From assembly GCF_030272615.1 (NCBI RefSeq), contig NC_081408.1:64228614-64292613 (forward strand): DNA of 64,000 nucleotides, given 5' to 3'. The stretch's first letter is position 1, and every line of letters begins with the position of its first letter. The notes under the pieces were generated by a model. It worked only from the letters and a program-made list of their open reading frames with translations. It searched no databases and was not told where the DNA came from. Shown here one piece after another: positions 11,844 to 24,290 of the stretch. The stretch is from Cryptomeria japonica. Taxonomy: Eukaryota > Streptophyta > Pinopsida > Cupressales > Cupressaceae. A program made the translations under genes and the position numbers.

Positions 11844-12670
11844 CACCTTGGGTTTGGGTGCTAGGGGGTGACGACTCTCTAGGGCTACTCACCTATGGGT
11901 TCCAGGTCTATCTTGGGCAGAGCCGCCACCTCTACCATGGAACTTTCTCATGTCAAAATAGTTTGGCCACACATTAAGGACAAACTCAATATACGTTTCT
12001 CAAAAAATACAATGGCACCTCATAATTATTACAAGGTGGATCATCAAAGACCATCCACCACCTCTGCCAAAAAGGATTCCTCATCTACACATTGGTACAC
12101 CAATGTAAGGGAAACCTCTTTGCATTAAGAGGTAACGACTCATCAGTTTTAGGATCAACAATAAGGGCACATATTTGTTGTTTCCTAATTATTTTTTTTA
12201 ACTCCCTCGTATGATAACCCATCAGCATAGTATTGATGACACCTATCCCTAAAATTTCCCCATTTTGTAATTTGTGTGGAAACAATTGTGGCACCACTAG
12301 CTAATGTTTCTAGGCTAGTGGCGAGGGATTTATGATGCTAAAGTTTAGATGTTTTCAATTTACTAATCAGTCTATTTAATTTAGACGTGTTTTTCCCTAA
12401 TTGATTAATCAATTGCTCCTGTATTTTAGGTGTGCAGTCAAAAGGAGGAATTGGGGGTGTACCTTGTGGGTTTTCAAGAGGTGCATTTTATTGTTCTTGT
12501 TGTGAATTATCAAAATCTGGTTTTTGAAACAAAAAATTAAAAAACCTAATCAAAATTAAAGAAATTAAATTCAAAACGTAAAACAAATTGAATAAACGGG
12601 AAATAAAGACAAAAATTAAGAAGAACTAACCTTGATCCATAGTGTCTGGAGGAGAAATGACGTAGCCCAT
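11844..12670 (-). pseudogene. 5' half of the decayed multi-exon gene
   Basis: On the minus strand an ATG at 12670 opens MGYVISPPDTMDQ, followed by a GT donor at 12630 and an intron of about 90 bp ending TTTTGATTAG. The next coding block carries fragments such as NAPLENPQGTPPIPPFD and a Lys-rich KLNRLISKLKTSKL stretch, in shifting frames with stops. It ends near 11893 with CCATAG before GTGAGTAG. Removing E1 and one TGATG joins that donor to the acceptor at 3831-3832, leaving an intron of about 65 bp. Element D lies about 95 bp upstream of the ATG. Unknown family; the frame changes show it is dead. Confidence 0.38.
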
Positions 12671-12759
12671 TTGCAGTTTTGTGGAGGAAATGGACAAAAA
12701 AATGCTGTGGTCGTGGGAAAATAAGACCCAATTTTATTTCTTTTAACTTTTTTTGACAG

Positions 12760-12764
12760 GTACC
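12760..12764. other. Target-site duplication of element D (left)
   Basis: GTACC, repeated at 20511-20515 directly after the right LTR. Confidence 0.88.
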
Positions 12765-14286
12765 TATTGGCAATATTGCATTATAATTACAATGAGAGAT
12801 TGTTGGCATTTCAATAAGGATATTGAGAAGGTTGTTGATGATTATGGACATAACTGATTAAAGATATTTTACTATCTTGTTATTATTATTTTGTCATTGA
12901 TGTCAAGAAATTGATTTTCTAATTTAGTATGATGTTGCCATATCTTGAGAAGTATGATATGAAGATTATAAAGAAGTTGGTAAAAGACACAGGAAAGAAT
13001 ATGATGAATAAAGGGATGAATAAGGTATTCAATGGGTAACTACTACCGAGTCAGACAATGATGAGATCATGATGTTTTAGATTGTTTTAACATCATACAT
13101 ATGTTGTCAAATGTAAAGGTTAATACTATACTATGTTACAAGGCAAAGAACCTAGTCGGTAAACCCTAAGGTTATCACTATCGGTTAATGAAGGTTGAAT
13201 GTCTACTGAGTGAAGTTTAGTATTCACCGAGTTGTTATCGAGTTGTAACCAAGCTATAACATAATGCATTAAATGTTTGCATGTGGTATTTAATGAAAGA
13301 AGCTGATGAGCTGAAGTGGATCAATGATTGGTAAGCCGTGGAAGAAGTTTGTTAATGAATCTAAGGAAATGGAAAGATGGCATGAAGATCTACAACTCAG
13401 ATTGAACCGCAATACCCTGGCACAAGTTCCAAGACTATTATGCAAGTTCCAAGGCGGGGTAAAATGTTTTCAGATCGAAAGGTGCATCGAACTTGGACAA
13501 GATTGAAGATCTGATGGCTATGATTGATCATGGGAAATGTGATCAAGGAGATTAAGTGGTTACCTAATTGTTTATAAATAGGAAACTATTGATAAACAAT
13601 GTATGCGGGCAAGTGTATGCATAGGTATGCTACATAGTGAGTACCAAGCATAGAAGCTTGAATACCTGGTAGAATAATAGAGTATAGAAGCCTAGCAGAT
13701 AGATAAGATTAGTTCTATGTCTAAATTGTATTGAACAAATAGGAATCTGCTTTAGCATTTTAGGTGTGAAGTTGCAAATAGATTTATTACTATTATTTTG
13801 TGAAAGTGACAGAAAATCTCTTAACCAAGTGGACTTAACAGTCTTAAATGTAAATCCTCTAGCAAGGTGACATTCTAATTGAGTGCTTGAAATCCTTTGA
13901 CAAGGTCACTTCTAACAAAGTGAAGATCCTAATAGATCTGATGGAAATCCCTTAGCTGAGTCACATCTAGCAATATGTTTGTAATCTTTAACAAGATTTT
14001 CTTTTAACCGAGCATACTCTAGAAGAGTATATTTCTTAGTGGGTCAGAAATCCCACAGTGGTTTTTCCCTATTTGGGTTTCCACGTTAAATCTAGTGTTA
14101 TGAGGTTTATATTGTTCATATGCTTTTGAGTTCGCATGTTTGACAGTTTTTGTTATATGACTGATATATATGTTACCGAGGTTGAATCTGATGTTTTTAT
14201 GGATGATTAAGTTTGTATGATTCCCCCCCCCCCTCTCATCTTGTTGGCTATTGGATCTATACTTATATAAAGTATCAAAACTATGA
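12765..14286 (+). repeat. D 5' LTR
   Basis: Starts TATTGGCAATATTG (TG changed to TA) and ends CTATGA. It holds the tgggt..aaatcccacagtggtttttccc block near 14040-14070 and an 11-base C run at 14223-14233. It matches 18988-20510 closely, with mostly transition differences. Confidence 0.9.
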
Positions 14287-14288
14287 AT

Positions 14289-14300
14289 TGGTATCTAAGC
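14289..14300 (+). other. D primer-binding site (mutated)
   Basis: TGGTATCTAAGC differs from TGGTATCAGAGC at two positions. It lies two bases past the LTR end. Confidence 0.75.
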
Positions 14301-14350
14301 TTTGGACTCCAGAAAGAAAGTTTAAAGGCACTTGAGTTAAAGATCCAAAG

Positions 14351-17300
14351 ATGTATAAGAGGGATGCACCGAAGCTAAACAAGTCAAGTTTCTTTACATG
14401 GCAGAAAAGGATGAAACTACACCTATTAGGAGTTGGAGAATATGTTGTATACTATCTGGAGAATGATTTTGTCACACCAAGCACCTATCCATTGACTATG
14501 GAAGAGATAAAGGCAAAGCAAGAACATATTCAAACAATGATTGAAATAACATCTGCATTGACCGATTCAGAGTTTAATGATCTAGAAACCTGCAATGATG
14601 CAAAGGCAATGTGGAATAAGCTCATATCAGTATATGGAGGAGATGAACATGTTCAAAGAGAAAAAGTAGACAATTTAAGAGGACAACTTGAATCTATGAG
14701 GATGAATTAAGGTGAGAACATAACTCAGTACAATACAAGACTAAAGGAGATTCTCAATCAAATCAAAGGAGCAGGTGGAACTATTGAAGAAAAAGATATA
14801 ACAAGTAAGTTGTTAAGAACCCTTCTACCAGCTTATGCAATCCGAGTCTCAGCAATCAATGAATTAAGGTCTGTACCTAATATGCCAGTTTCCTTGGATG
14901 CTACTATTGGTAAGCTACATGCATTTGAGTTAAGTAATTTTGATAATAGTGGATCTCCAGTAAATTAAGTTGAATCTGCATTTAGTTCTTTTCATCTTGA
15001 TGAATCTAATGATTACAATGAAAGAAAGTATAAGTACTCTAAAGGAGATCACAATGGAGCAAGTGAAAGATTTTGGAAGAACATGGAAGAAGTACACAAA
15101 CTATGTGAAGAAATCAGAAAGCAAGAAGAGTTTGAAGCACTATTGGCCAAAAGGTTACCGAGAGGCAAAGGTAAGTATAAAGGAAAACTACCTTTGAAAT
15201 GTTTCAATTGTGATAAGATTGGACATATGGATTCTAACTATCCTGACAAAGATTTTACGGAAAAGAAAGATTACCGAGATGACAGATAGAAAGATAACCA
15301 TTACAGAGGACACTGAGACTTCAAAAGAAGAGATAGAAAGACATGCTTAATAGCTGATGAGGAATCTAATGATGATAAATCAGATGAGACTGATACAATG
15401 GAAGTTGTTTATGTGGCTATCAAGGATGGATCAGATGAAGAAAGGTATGAAGAAAAACCCCTAATATCTCACATAAACACTAATGATTCTTGGATTATAG
15501 ATAGTGGATGCTCACATCATATGACAGAAGATAAGCACAAGTTTGTTATGTTAGAAGATTATGATGGAGGCTATGTTAGATTTGGTAATGATGCACCATG
15601 TCCGGTAAGAGGTAAAGGATCTATAACACTTGTTGATAATGCAAAATGCAATGATGTCTATTGGGTTGAAGGTTTGAAATACAATTTGTTGAGTGTAGCA
15701 CAGCTAAACAACACAGGTTACCGAATAGAATTTCAGAAAGGAATTGTCAAAGTTCATGACAAGAATGGAAAGTTAGCTGCTACCGGGACACAAACTAAAG
15801 GTAATACATTTCACCTTGACTCAACTCAGAATAAGTGTTTGCATGCAAATATTGATGATACCTGGCTATGGCATAAGAGGTTTTGTCTTGTAAACTTTGA
15901 TAATCTGATCAAGATAAGTAAGAAGCACAGAGTAAGAGGTCTACCGAGTCTTGATAAACCTAAGAATGCTATGTGTCGAGGATTCCAGATGGGTAAGATG
16001 ACAAGATCAAGCTTTACAAGTAAGTCTTACACTTCTAAGGGAATTTTAGATCTTGTGCACACTGATCTTTGTGGTCCTATGAAAGTTCAAAGTTATAATG
16101 GTGATAAATATTTCATATTATTTGTGGATGACTATTCAAGGATGATGTCAGTAATATTTTTAAAAGAAAAATCAGAAGCTTTTCAAATGTTTAAATGGTA
16201 CAAGGAAAGAGTTGAAAATGAAATAGGAAGACAACTGAAATGTCTTAGATCAGATAGAGGAGGAGAGTTCACATCTGATGAATTCAACTTATTCTGCAAT
16301 GATCATGGTATTAAAAGACAAGTCTCTACACCGATAACTCCACAACAAAATAGAATAGCTGAAAGAAGAAACAGATCTATTGTGGATTGTACTAGAACAC
16401 TAATGATTGAGAAGAAGGTGCCACAAACATTTTGGAGAGAAGCAATAATCACAGCTATTTACACCTTGAACTGAGTTCAATTGAAGAAAGGTACTTTGAA
16501 GACACCATATGAGATCTGGTATGATAAGAAACCTAATGTTAGTTATTTTAAAATCTTTGGAAGTAGATGCTATGTTCATAAAGATGATAGAAATGGCAAG
16601 TTTGATCAGAAAAGTGAAGAAGGAACATTTCTAGGTTACTCTTCTAGAAGAAAACTGTTTAAATGTCTGATCAAATCATCTAGCAAAATAGTAGAAAGTG
16701 TAAATGTGAAAATTGATGAATTTGCAGAAAGAAATGATGAAGGAAATTCCAAATAACTAGAAGACTATGATGAATTTGTCTATGTGCAACCGAGAAGTCC
16801 TACCGAGAAAACTGTTGAAGAAAATGAAGAAAATATCTAGTTACTGAGTGATGAAGAGGATCATACAGAGCCTACCAAGCCTATATTAGCAAAGTATGTC
16901 AGAAGACATCATGCACCAAGTTAGATTATAGGAGATAAGGATGATCCAGTGATGACAAGGAACAAACTGAGACAGAACACATGTTTGATATCTGAATTTG
17001 AACCGAGAATAGTAAAAGAGGCATTTAATAGTGAAGATTGAGTAAATGCTATGATAGAAGAGATTGATCAAATCAAGAAGAATGACACATGGACACTAAT
17101 CCCAAGACCGAAGGACAAAAAAGTAATCAGTACAAAGTGGATTTTTAGAAACAAGCTAAATAAAAGAGGGGAGGTCATTCAAAACAAAGCAAGATTAGTT
17201 TGCAAAGGTTATGCACAAGAAGAAGGAATTGATTATGGTGAAACTTTTGCACCTGTTGCTAGATTTGAAGGAGTAAGAACATTGTTGGCCTATCCTGCTT

Positions 17301-18535
17301 TCAAGAACTTCAAGGTATATCAAATGGATGTCAAATCTGCATTTCTGAATGGAATATTAGAAGAAGAAGTTTTCATTGAACAACCTAAAGGATTTGTTGA
17401 AGACAATAATAAAGATCAGGTATGTAAGTTGAACGGACCTTTATATGGTTTGAAACAAGCACCAATAGCATGGTATGAAAGATTGCACTCTTATTTGATT
17501 AAGATTGGTTTTATAAGGACAAATGAGAACAGCAACATGTACATGAATAATGATGAAAATGGAATACTGATCTCAGCCATATTTGTTGATGATATTATAT
17601 TTTGTGGAAATGACTCTTTATGCAAGAACTTTGGAAATGAAATGAGAAAAGAATTTGAGATGTCATTAATCGGTGAGATAAAGTATTTTATAGGTTTGTA
17701 GATATTGCAAATGAAAAATAAGATTCTCATTACTCAATCCAAGTACATAAAAGAAATCTTGAAGAAATTTGGAATGGATGATTCAAAACCAGTAAGTACT
17801 CCTATGACTACCAACTGTAAATTATCAAAGAATGATGAATCTGCATCTATTGATGAGACACTCTACCGATCCATGATTGGAAAACTACAATATGTTGTTC
17901 ATAGCAAACCAGACATAGCACATGCAGTAGGTATAGTTGCAAGATTCTCTGCAGATCCTAAGAAAACACACATGACAGCAATCAAAAGAATTTTTAGATA
18001 CTTAAAAGGCACTGAAGATTATGGCTTAGTATATCGGAAAGGAAATGTTTTTGATTTAAAATTTTATACTGATGTTGATTGGGCAGGCAACATTGATGAT
18101 AGAAAAAGCACAAGTGGAGGAGCTTTCTTTTTAGGAGAAAGACTAGTGAGTTGGCCTAGCAAGAAACAAGGATATGTTTCAGAGTCAACAACAGAAGCTG
18201 AATACGTTGCTGCAGCATTGAATTGTACCAACATTGCATGGATCAAACAACTATTGGAAGGTATAAATGAGAAAGTTACCGAGCCAGTAACTATATTCTG
18301 TGACAATACTAGTGCCATTAATATTTCAAAAAATCCTGTTTTGCACTCTAAGACAAAGCACATATCTATCAAATATCATTATCTTAGAGAAGAAGCTCAA
18401 GAGAAGAAAGTGATGTTGGAATATGTTAGCACAAAGGAGAAAATAGCAGATATCTTCACCAAGCCACTACCAAAGGACACTTTTGAATATCTCAGAAGTA
18501 AGTTAGGGGTCCTACCCCTATCTTCTACTCACTGA
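14351..18535 (+). pseudogene. D gag-pol polyprotein, nonsense-mutated
   Basis: A single frame of about 1394 codons from ATG 14351 to TGA near 18533. Order: gag (residues 1-~310) with one zinc knuckle at 15200 whose last Cys is Tyr (CFNCDKIGHMDSNY); protease DSGCSHHM at 15500; integrase with HTDLCGP ~16060, SDRGGEF ~16250 and the Glu of IAERRNR ~16360 (its zinc site is damaged: CRGFQMGK); RT with the FVDD box at 17582-17593; RNase H with YTDVDWAG ~18065, TEAEYVAA and DNTSAI; end near ADIFTKPLP. About ten in-frame stops interrupt it, but there is no frameshift over 4.2 kb. Several stops replace known residues, such as the Gln of GLQI at 17699 and the Trp of W-AM at 17039. Once a functional autonomous element. 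Confidence 0.92.
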
Positions 18536-18987
18536 CCAAGTTCGGTGAAAGCATCAATCCGATGACTCTATTGAAAATCTTTTTGGGAGTTGATGTTGGA
18601 GTTATACACTTTAGGATGTTTTCTAAAAGTGTACTGGAATTAATACTAGAAATAATACAGAGAATATTACAGGGAACAGGAATTGAAGACAAATGCTCTG
18701 ACCGAGACTCAGTTGATACACAACAGCAGGAAATAACTTCTTACAGAGACAAATTATGTTTTAGTTCTTTTCTTTTTGGCATTGTTGTCAAAGGGGGAGA
18801 ATACCTATGAAAGGGGAAGAATACCTATGAAAGAAGAGAAGAGAAGACTATAGATTGGAAAGAAGACTGAGAAAACAGGAGAAGACTAATGTATGGGGGA
18901 GAGCATTTCAGCATTTCAAAATCACAGCAATCTGAATCTATTAAGGTCAAATCAATTGGTTTTGCCATCAATGCCAAAGGGGGAGAT
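18536..18987 (+). other. D 3' untranslated region with PPT and upstream PPT-like run
   Basis: The PPT AAAGGGGGAGAT at 18976-18987 directly precedes the 3' LTR. A related run, CAAAGGGGGAGAA, is at 18789-18801, with a GAAAGGGGAAGAA run just after it. Confidence 0.78.
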
Positions 18988-20510
18988 TGTTGGCAATATT
19001 GCATTATAATTACAATGAGAGATTGTTGGCATTTCAATAAGGATATTGAGAAGGTTGTTGATGATTATGGACATAACTGATTAAAGATGTTTTACTATCT
19101 TGATATTATTATTTTATCATTGATGTCAAGAAATTGATTTTCTAATTTAGTATGATGTTGCCATATCTTGAGAAGTATGATATGAAGATTATAAAGAAGT
19201 CGGTAAAAGACATAGGAAAGAATATGATGAATAAAGGGATGAATAAGGTATTCAATGGGCAACTACTACCGATTTAGACAATGATGAGATCATGATGTTT
19301 TAGATTGTTTTAACATCATACATATGTTGTAAAATGTAAAGGTTAATACTATACTATGTTATCAGGCAAAGAACCTAGTCGGTAAACCCTAAGGTCATCG
19401 TTATCTGTTAATGAAGGTTGAATGTCTACCGAGTGAAGTTTAGTATTCACCAAGTTGTTACCGAGTTGTAACCGAGCTATAACAAAATGCATTAAATGTT
19501 TGCATGTGGTATTTAATGAAAGAAGCTGATGAGCTGAAGCGGATCAATGATTGGTAAGCCACGGAAGAAGTTTGTTAACGAATCTAAGGCAATGGAAAGA
19601 CAGCATGAAGATCTACAGCTTAGATTGAACCGCAATACCTTGGCACAAGTTCCAAGACTATTATGCAAGTTCCAAGGTGGGGTAAAACATTTTCAGATCG
19701 AAAGATGCATTGAACTTGGACAAGATTGAAGATCTGATGGCTATGATTGATCATGGGAAATGTGATCAAGGAGATTGAGCGGTTACCTAATTGTTTATAA
19801 ATAGGAAACTGTTGATAAACAATGTATGCGGGCAAGTGTATGCATAGGGATGCTACATAGTGATTACCGAGCACAGAAGCTTGAAGACCTATTAGAATAA
19901 CAGAGTATAGAAGCCCAGCAGATAGACAAAATTAGTTCTATGTCTAAATTGTATTGAACAAATAGGAATTTGCTTTAGCATTTTAGATGTGAAGTTGCAG
20001 ATAGATTTATTACTATTATTTTGTGAAAGTGACAGAAAATCTCTTAACCGAGTGGACTTAACAGTCTTAAATGTAAATCCTCTAGCAAGGTGATATTCTG
20101 ATTGATTGTTTGAAATCCTTTGACAAGGTCACTTCTAACAAAGTGAAGATCCTAACAGATCTGAGGGAAATCCCTTAATTGGGTCACACCTAGCAATATG
20201 TTTGTAATCTTTAACAGGATTTTCTTTTAACTGAGCATACTCTAGAAGAGTATATTTCTTAGTGGGTCCGAAATCCCACAGTGGTTTTTCCCTATTTGGG
20301 TTTCCATGTTAAATCTAGTGTTATGAGGTTTATATTGTTCATATGCTTTTGAGTTTGCATGTTTGACAATTTTTGTTATATGACTGATATATATGTTACC
20401 GAGGTTGAATCTGATGTTTTTAATGGATGATTAAGTTTGTATGATTCACCCACCCCCTCTCATCTTGTTGGCTATTGGATTTCTACTTATATTAAATATC
20501 AAAACTATCA
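18988..20510 (+). repeat. D 3' LTR
   Basis: 1523 bp, TGTTGGCAATATTG...CTATCA, direct repeat of 12765-14286. The C run of the 5' copy is broken here (CACCCACCCCC). Confidence 0.9.
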
Positions 20511-20515
20511 GTACC

Positions 20516-21426
20516 ATGTACGCAGTTCTTTAGGGCTTATGAGCACTTATGTGCTCACTTTCCTAAAAGCATTGTGTATGCGCTACCTTTTTTAGTCTCG
20601 AGAACAATGGACCTAAGCGTGGACGGGGTGATTTCAAATTTTATAACCGCATATGCGCTGCTTGTTCTCTCATGTTCTTTTCGGTGGTGTCCACTTTTCT
20701 GACCACCATCTTTCTGCACATACCTAGACACACTACTGTCCTGCATAGACGCGCTTGTCTTTCACAAACGTGCCTTTCTAACACAGATGTGCCTTATGCA
20801 CGTAGACACGTCTCTATCAAAATTAAACATGATTACATTCACATACACAACCAAACCTAACCTAGACGCACCTATCCTACCTAGACGTGCCTGGCACTGA
20901 CCTAGATGCATTTTTAGTTCAAAATACCAATTTTGCATTTTTGCTTATCTACCCTAAAATGCATTAATGACATCAATAAATGCAAAAACATACAAAGAGG
21001 CTTCGAGGTACTTACCGACTCACCCATGTCATATGGTCTCTGATATCGCCAGACTCGATCGAACCTATGAAATCTATCCACCATCGTTGAGTTGCTCTGA
21101 TTGCTTTAAGCTCTCTCTCTCTACACTCTGATCTCTTAGATGTGTGGATGCAAATGAGGATGTTTTCCTTGTGGCCCTATCATATAGGCTACTTAATCCT
21201 AGTCTCTTGAGTTAGTCTTTTTCCTGTGTGACCTTGTCACCCTATCTTGTCAGTCCTTTCTAGTCTTTCTTTCTTATCAAGAGATTGTCTACGATATTTT
21301 CAAACATTTTCATCCAATCTCTTGAGGGGCCATATCATTCCCATCTTGGGGCAACTTTGTATCAGTTTATCTTATCTTCTATGAGCCAACACGACAAGAT
21401 GCATTGTCTCAAAGAGGGGCAAAATG
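20516..21426 (+). mobile_element. 3' internal remnant of a Ty3/gypsy element
   Basis: About 0.9 kb of noncoding sequence ends in a purine-rich run (CAAAGAGGGGCAAAA) directly before a TGTAGACACC LTR start, the arrangement of a gypsy 3' end. Between 20700 and 20910 short cctagacgtgcct-like units recur. No pol sequence is present. The left edge may include the upstream region of the decayed gene, whose other side lies at 12764. Confidence 0.5.
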
Positions 21427-22160
21427 TAGACACCTAAAATTGTCCTGTCTAATTAAATAAATATTTTATTTATTTAATTATTTTATACTAAATCTTCTAT
21501 TAATTAAATAAATCTTTATTTCTTTAATTAATTCATTAATCCACTTCTAAGCCTTTCCTCATTTAAATAAATACTTTTATTTATTTAAATTGTCCTTTTC
21601 CTAAATTAAATAAATATTTTATTTATTTAATTGATCCCACTTCTTCTATTAATTAAATAAATCTTTATTTATTTAATTAATTCATTATCTTTTTCTAACC
21701 ATGACACATGTCACTCATCTCTTAATTCTTCTCTTATCTACCACCTTAATCATTTGATTTTTTTCTCTACCTACGCTTTAATCCTAGCCAACCATTTATC
21801 TTTACACCTCTCAATCTTCTCCCTTCATTTCTTACAATGTTCTATATATAAGAGGATGACTTCTTCATTATCAACCATAACAACTACTTCAATTAAGCCT
21901 TCTTGTGATTAATCTATCAACCACAATCCTTTCTTTGTTAGGCTCTTGTGCACACATAAAATATGAGAGCAAATGTATCAAACAAGATCAATGGAGATAG
22001 GATACAGTAGAGATTGAAACCCTACTAGACATGTGAATGGTATATCTTATTTTGTTATTGTTTATTTGCATGATCTTAGGTATCTCTATTGGTATTGGTG
22101 AATGTTTCATTGTAGGACCTAGATTGTTTGTGGTTGGATCTTTATCATTTTACAATAGTT
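21427..22160 (+). repeat. Ty3/gypsy 3' LTR, right end uncertain
   Basis: Starts TGTAGACACCTAAA after the PPT. A TATA-like ctatatataag lies near 21842. The first 270 bp hold five A/T palindromes. The LTR end is unclear because LTR sequence of element A begins near 22165. Confidence 0.5.
21449..21690. repeat. Array of A/T-rich palindromes
   Basis: Variants of TTAAATAAATATTTTATTTATTTAA recur at about 21452, 21503, 21561, 21604 and 21651, spaced 43-58 bp. Each can fold into a hairpin on either strand. Confidence 0.7.
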
Positions 22161-22164
22161 TATC

Positions 22165-22364
22165 ATCATCACTTTTCACCATATATAACTACAGTTACAA
22201 AAATTTAATAGAAATAGACATAATAACTTTCAAACCATAACACAGTGATTTACGTGGGGAAAAGCCTTTCGGGAGAAAAACCCCACACTCCAAAAGTCAT
22301 CCAATATATTATTCAGTAATCAAAAATAGATTACAATATACTTACAGAGAAAGCTCTTCATAAG
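22165..22364 (-). repeat. Part of element A 3' LTR, left of insertion G
   Basis: It aligns with 45900-46085 of A's other LTR through agacataataa..ttcaaaccataacac..gtgattta and cctttcgggagaaaa..ccccacactc. At 22364 homology stops at ATAAG and resumes at 27576. The U5 end could not be found, so A's left TSD is undetermined. Confidence 0.6.
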
Positions 22365-23412
22365 CGTCATACCCAAACTTTTGGGCAAAAAACACAGCAA
22401 CAATTTTTTTTTGAACACTTAATTACTTGTGACCTATGCTTAATTAGGTGTGACAACTTAACAAGTTGTACCAAATGAAATCTTAATTGATGTTAACATG
22501 GGATCCTAAAGTGAGCAATGGATTAAAAATTAACTAGAAGTCTTAGGTTTCAACTTAAACTCCTAAGCGATAGGATTAGATTTTACTTATGTGACCATTA
22601 TGATAACTCCAATTATCAAACACAATAAATTAATCTAATAAGGACAATATCCTTTTTGATATTAAATAAATTCACGCAAATGTCCCATCAATTTTAGTTA
22701 TATTTTATAATATTTAAATGGCCCAAATTCTACTAAATTGACCTTCTTACAATTTTTTGAATCAATAAGTATTTATCAAATATCAAGTTTCCCCAAACAT
22801 TGATATTATAATATCTTCGTTTATAACTTAATTAATTCTTAAATCTATTAATTCAATATTAACATGATTTCAATGTATCAATATTAAATAACTAAGCAAA
22901 TAAAATTAAAGCGCCAAACGTTATTATAATAATTATATTATTTAATAAATGGTTCCACTTGGGTTGAATAAGTACACAAGATCAGGCTCATAACTTATTT
23001 TAGAAAAGTATATGATTCCACTACAATACCCTCTCACTAAAACAATAATAATCATTCGATGATCTTCATTAAATTATTCCAACTAGTGTATACCATTAGA
23101 ATTTTCAAAAGATATTTTTTTATAACTTAAATAATCCTTGAATCCATTAATTCAATATTATTCCAAGCTCGGTATATTAACATTAATAATAGAGCGAATG
23201 AAAATAAAGCTTTTGAATTAGACTAATTAAGTTAACCAAATCAAAATAACATTTGCTTAATAAAATTCTTTTCTCTCATTAAAGTCAAATTTAATCCCCC
23301 TGTAGATATTAACTATCAACTATTACCAATATTGACCTCATAGTTTAAAAATAACCATGTTACTTTTTGATTATTTCCAATATTAAAATTTACAATGAAA
23401 TTTAACTTAAAC

Positions 23413-23416
<4 letters not shown>

Positions 23417-23477
<61 letters not shown>
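23417..23477. repeat. (AT)n microsatellite
   Basis: About 30 uninterrupted AT dinucleotides inside insertion G. Confidence 0.97.
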
Positions 23478-23480
<3 letters not shown>

Positions 23481-24002
23481 CCTCATACAATAAATATTAA
23501 TTATTCAAGGTTCGACATCAAAATTACCTCTTAAACTTAATTTAAATCTTCATACTATTTAAATTTTTCCTTAATAAATTCCTCAATAAAATTTACCGAA
23601 AATATGGGAATAATATAATTATAAATAATTAATTCCTAACACAAAAACCACCCAAATAAATTAATAAAAATTTAAACAAATGGGGATATCCCATTTCAAA
23701 TTTTAAAAGGAAGCTCCCATCTTCCCCCGCCCCCACCCCTTTTTATTATTTTATAATTATTTTCTTTTCTAACCCTAACTAGGGTTTGTTTTATTCTTTT
23801 TCTTTTTAAAATTATAACACTCACATTCTTCTTTCTTTTTTTTCTATTTGTCTTTACCCTAACCCAAAATTGGGTTAGGGTTTCTTTTTCTTTATTTGTG
23901 AGCAGGTGGGAGATGGCTCAAGGCCGAAGGAGGCGGGTTGCAGAAGGCCGAAGGGCCAAAGGAAAGAGAGGTTGTGATGAACGAAAGGGGAGCTGAGCTT
24001 GG

Positions 24003-24290
24003 TGACGGTGTCGTAGAATGTGGCATCCGCCACTATCGATGGCAGCACCACCTATAGTGGTGTCCACCATCGGATGGGGCAGCACCACAGTTTGTGGCGT
24101 CTGTCACAGATGGTGACGACACCATAGATGGTGGTGTCCGCCACTAGCTACAGCGGTGCCACAGACTGTGGCATTCGTCACAGTCTGTGATGGCACCATC
24201 GAAAGTGGTGTCTGCTATTGGCTCTGGAGGTGCCACCGACTGTGGAGTCCGTCACAGTCTGTGACGGCACCTCCGGTGGTGACTGCCACG
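24003..24290. repeat. GC-rich minisatellite, period about 74 bp
   Basis: acagtttgtg (24087), acagactgtg (24161) and accgactgtg (24235) mark units 74 bp apart, about 3.5 copies. Each contains inverted segments such as CACAGTCTGTGACGG. It stands out from AT-rich surroundings. No frame is continuously open. Confidence 0.7.

Larger units (their letters stand above)
12765..20510 (+). mobile_element. D: full-length Ty1/copia retrotransposon
   Basis: 7746 bp, with LTRs 12765-14286 and 18988-20510, TSD GTACC, a PBS, one gag-pol frame with domain order gag-protease-integrase-RT-RNase H (which defines Ty1/copia), and a PPT. A second PPT-like purine run lies in the 3' untranslated region, a feature I recall for the Sirevirus lineage. 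It could once have supplied enzymes to E1, with which it shares frequent ACCGAG motifs. Now dead: stop codons in gag-pol and a mutated PBS. Confidence 0.92.

Noticed and set aside
11895-12128. Plus-strand ORF of 77 codons
   Set aside because: Antisense to coding-like fragments of the decayed gene; no recognisable domain.
18064-18372. Minus-strand ORF of 102 codons
   Set aside because: Shadow of the D RNase H frame on the other strand.
23417-24290. Centromeric or telomeric satellite
   Set aside because: The repeats are a dinucleotide run and 3.5 units of a local minisatellite inside a transposon; no TTTAGGG arrays or long satellite monomers are present.
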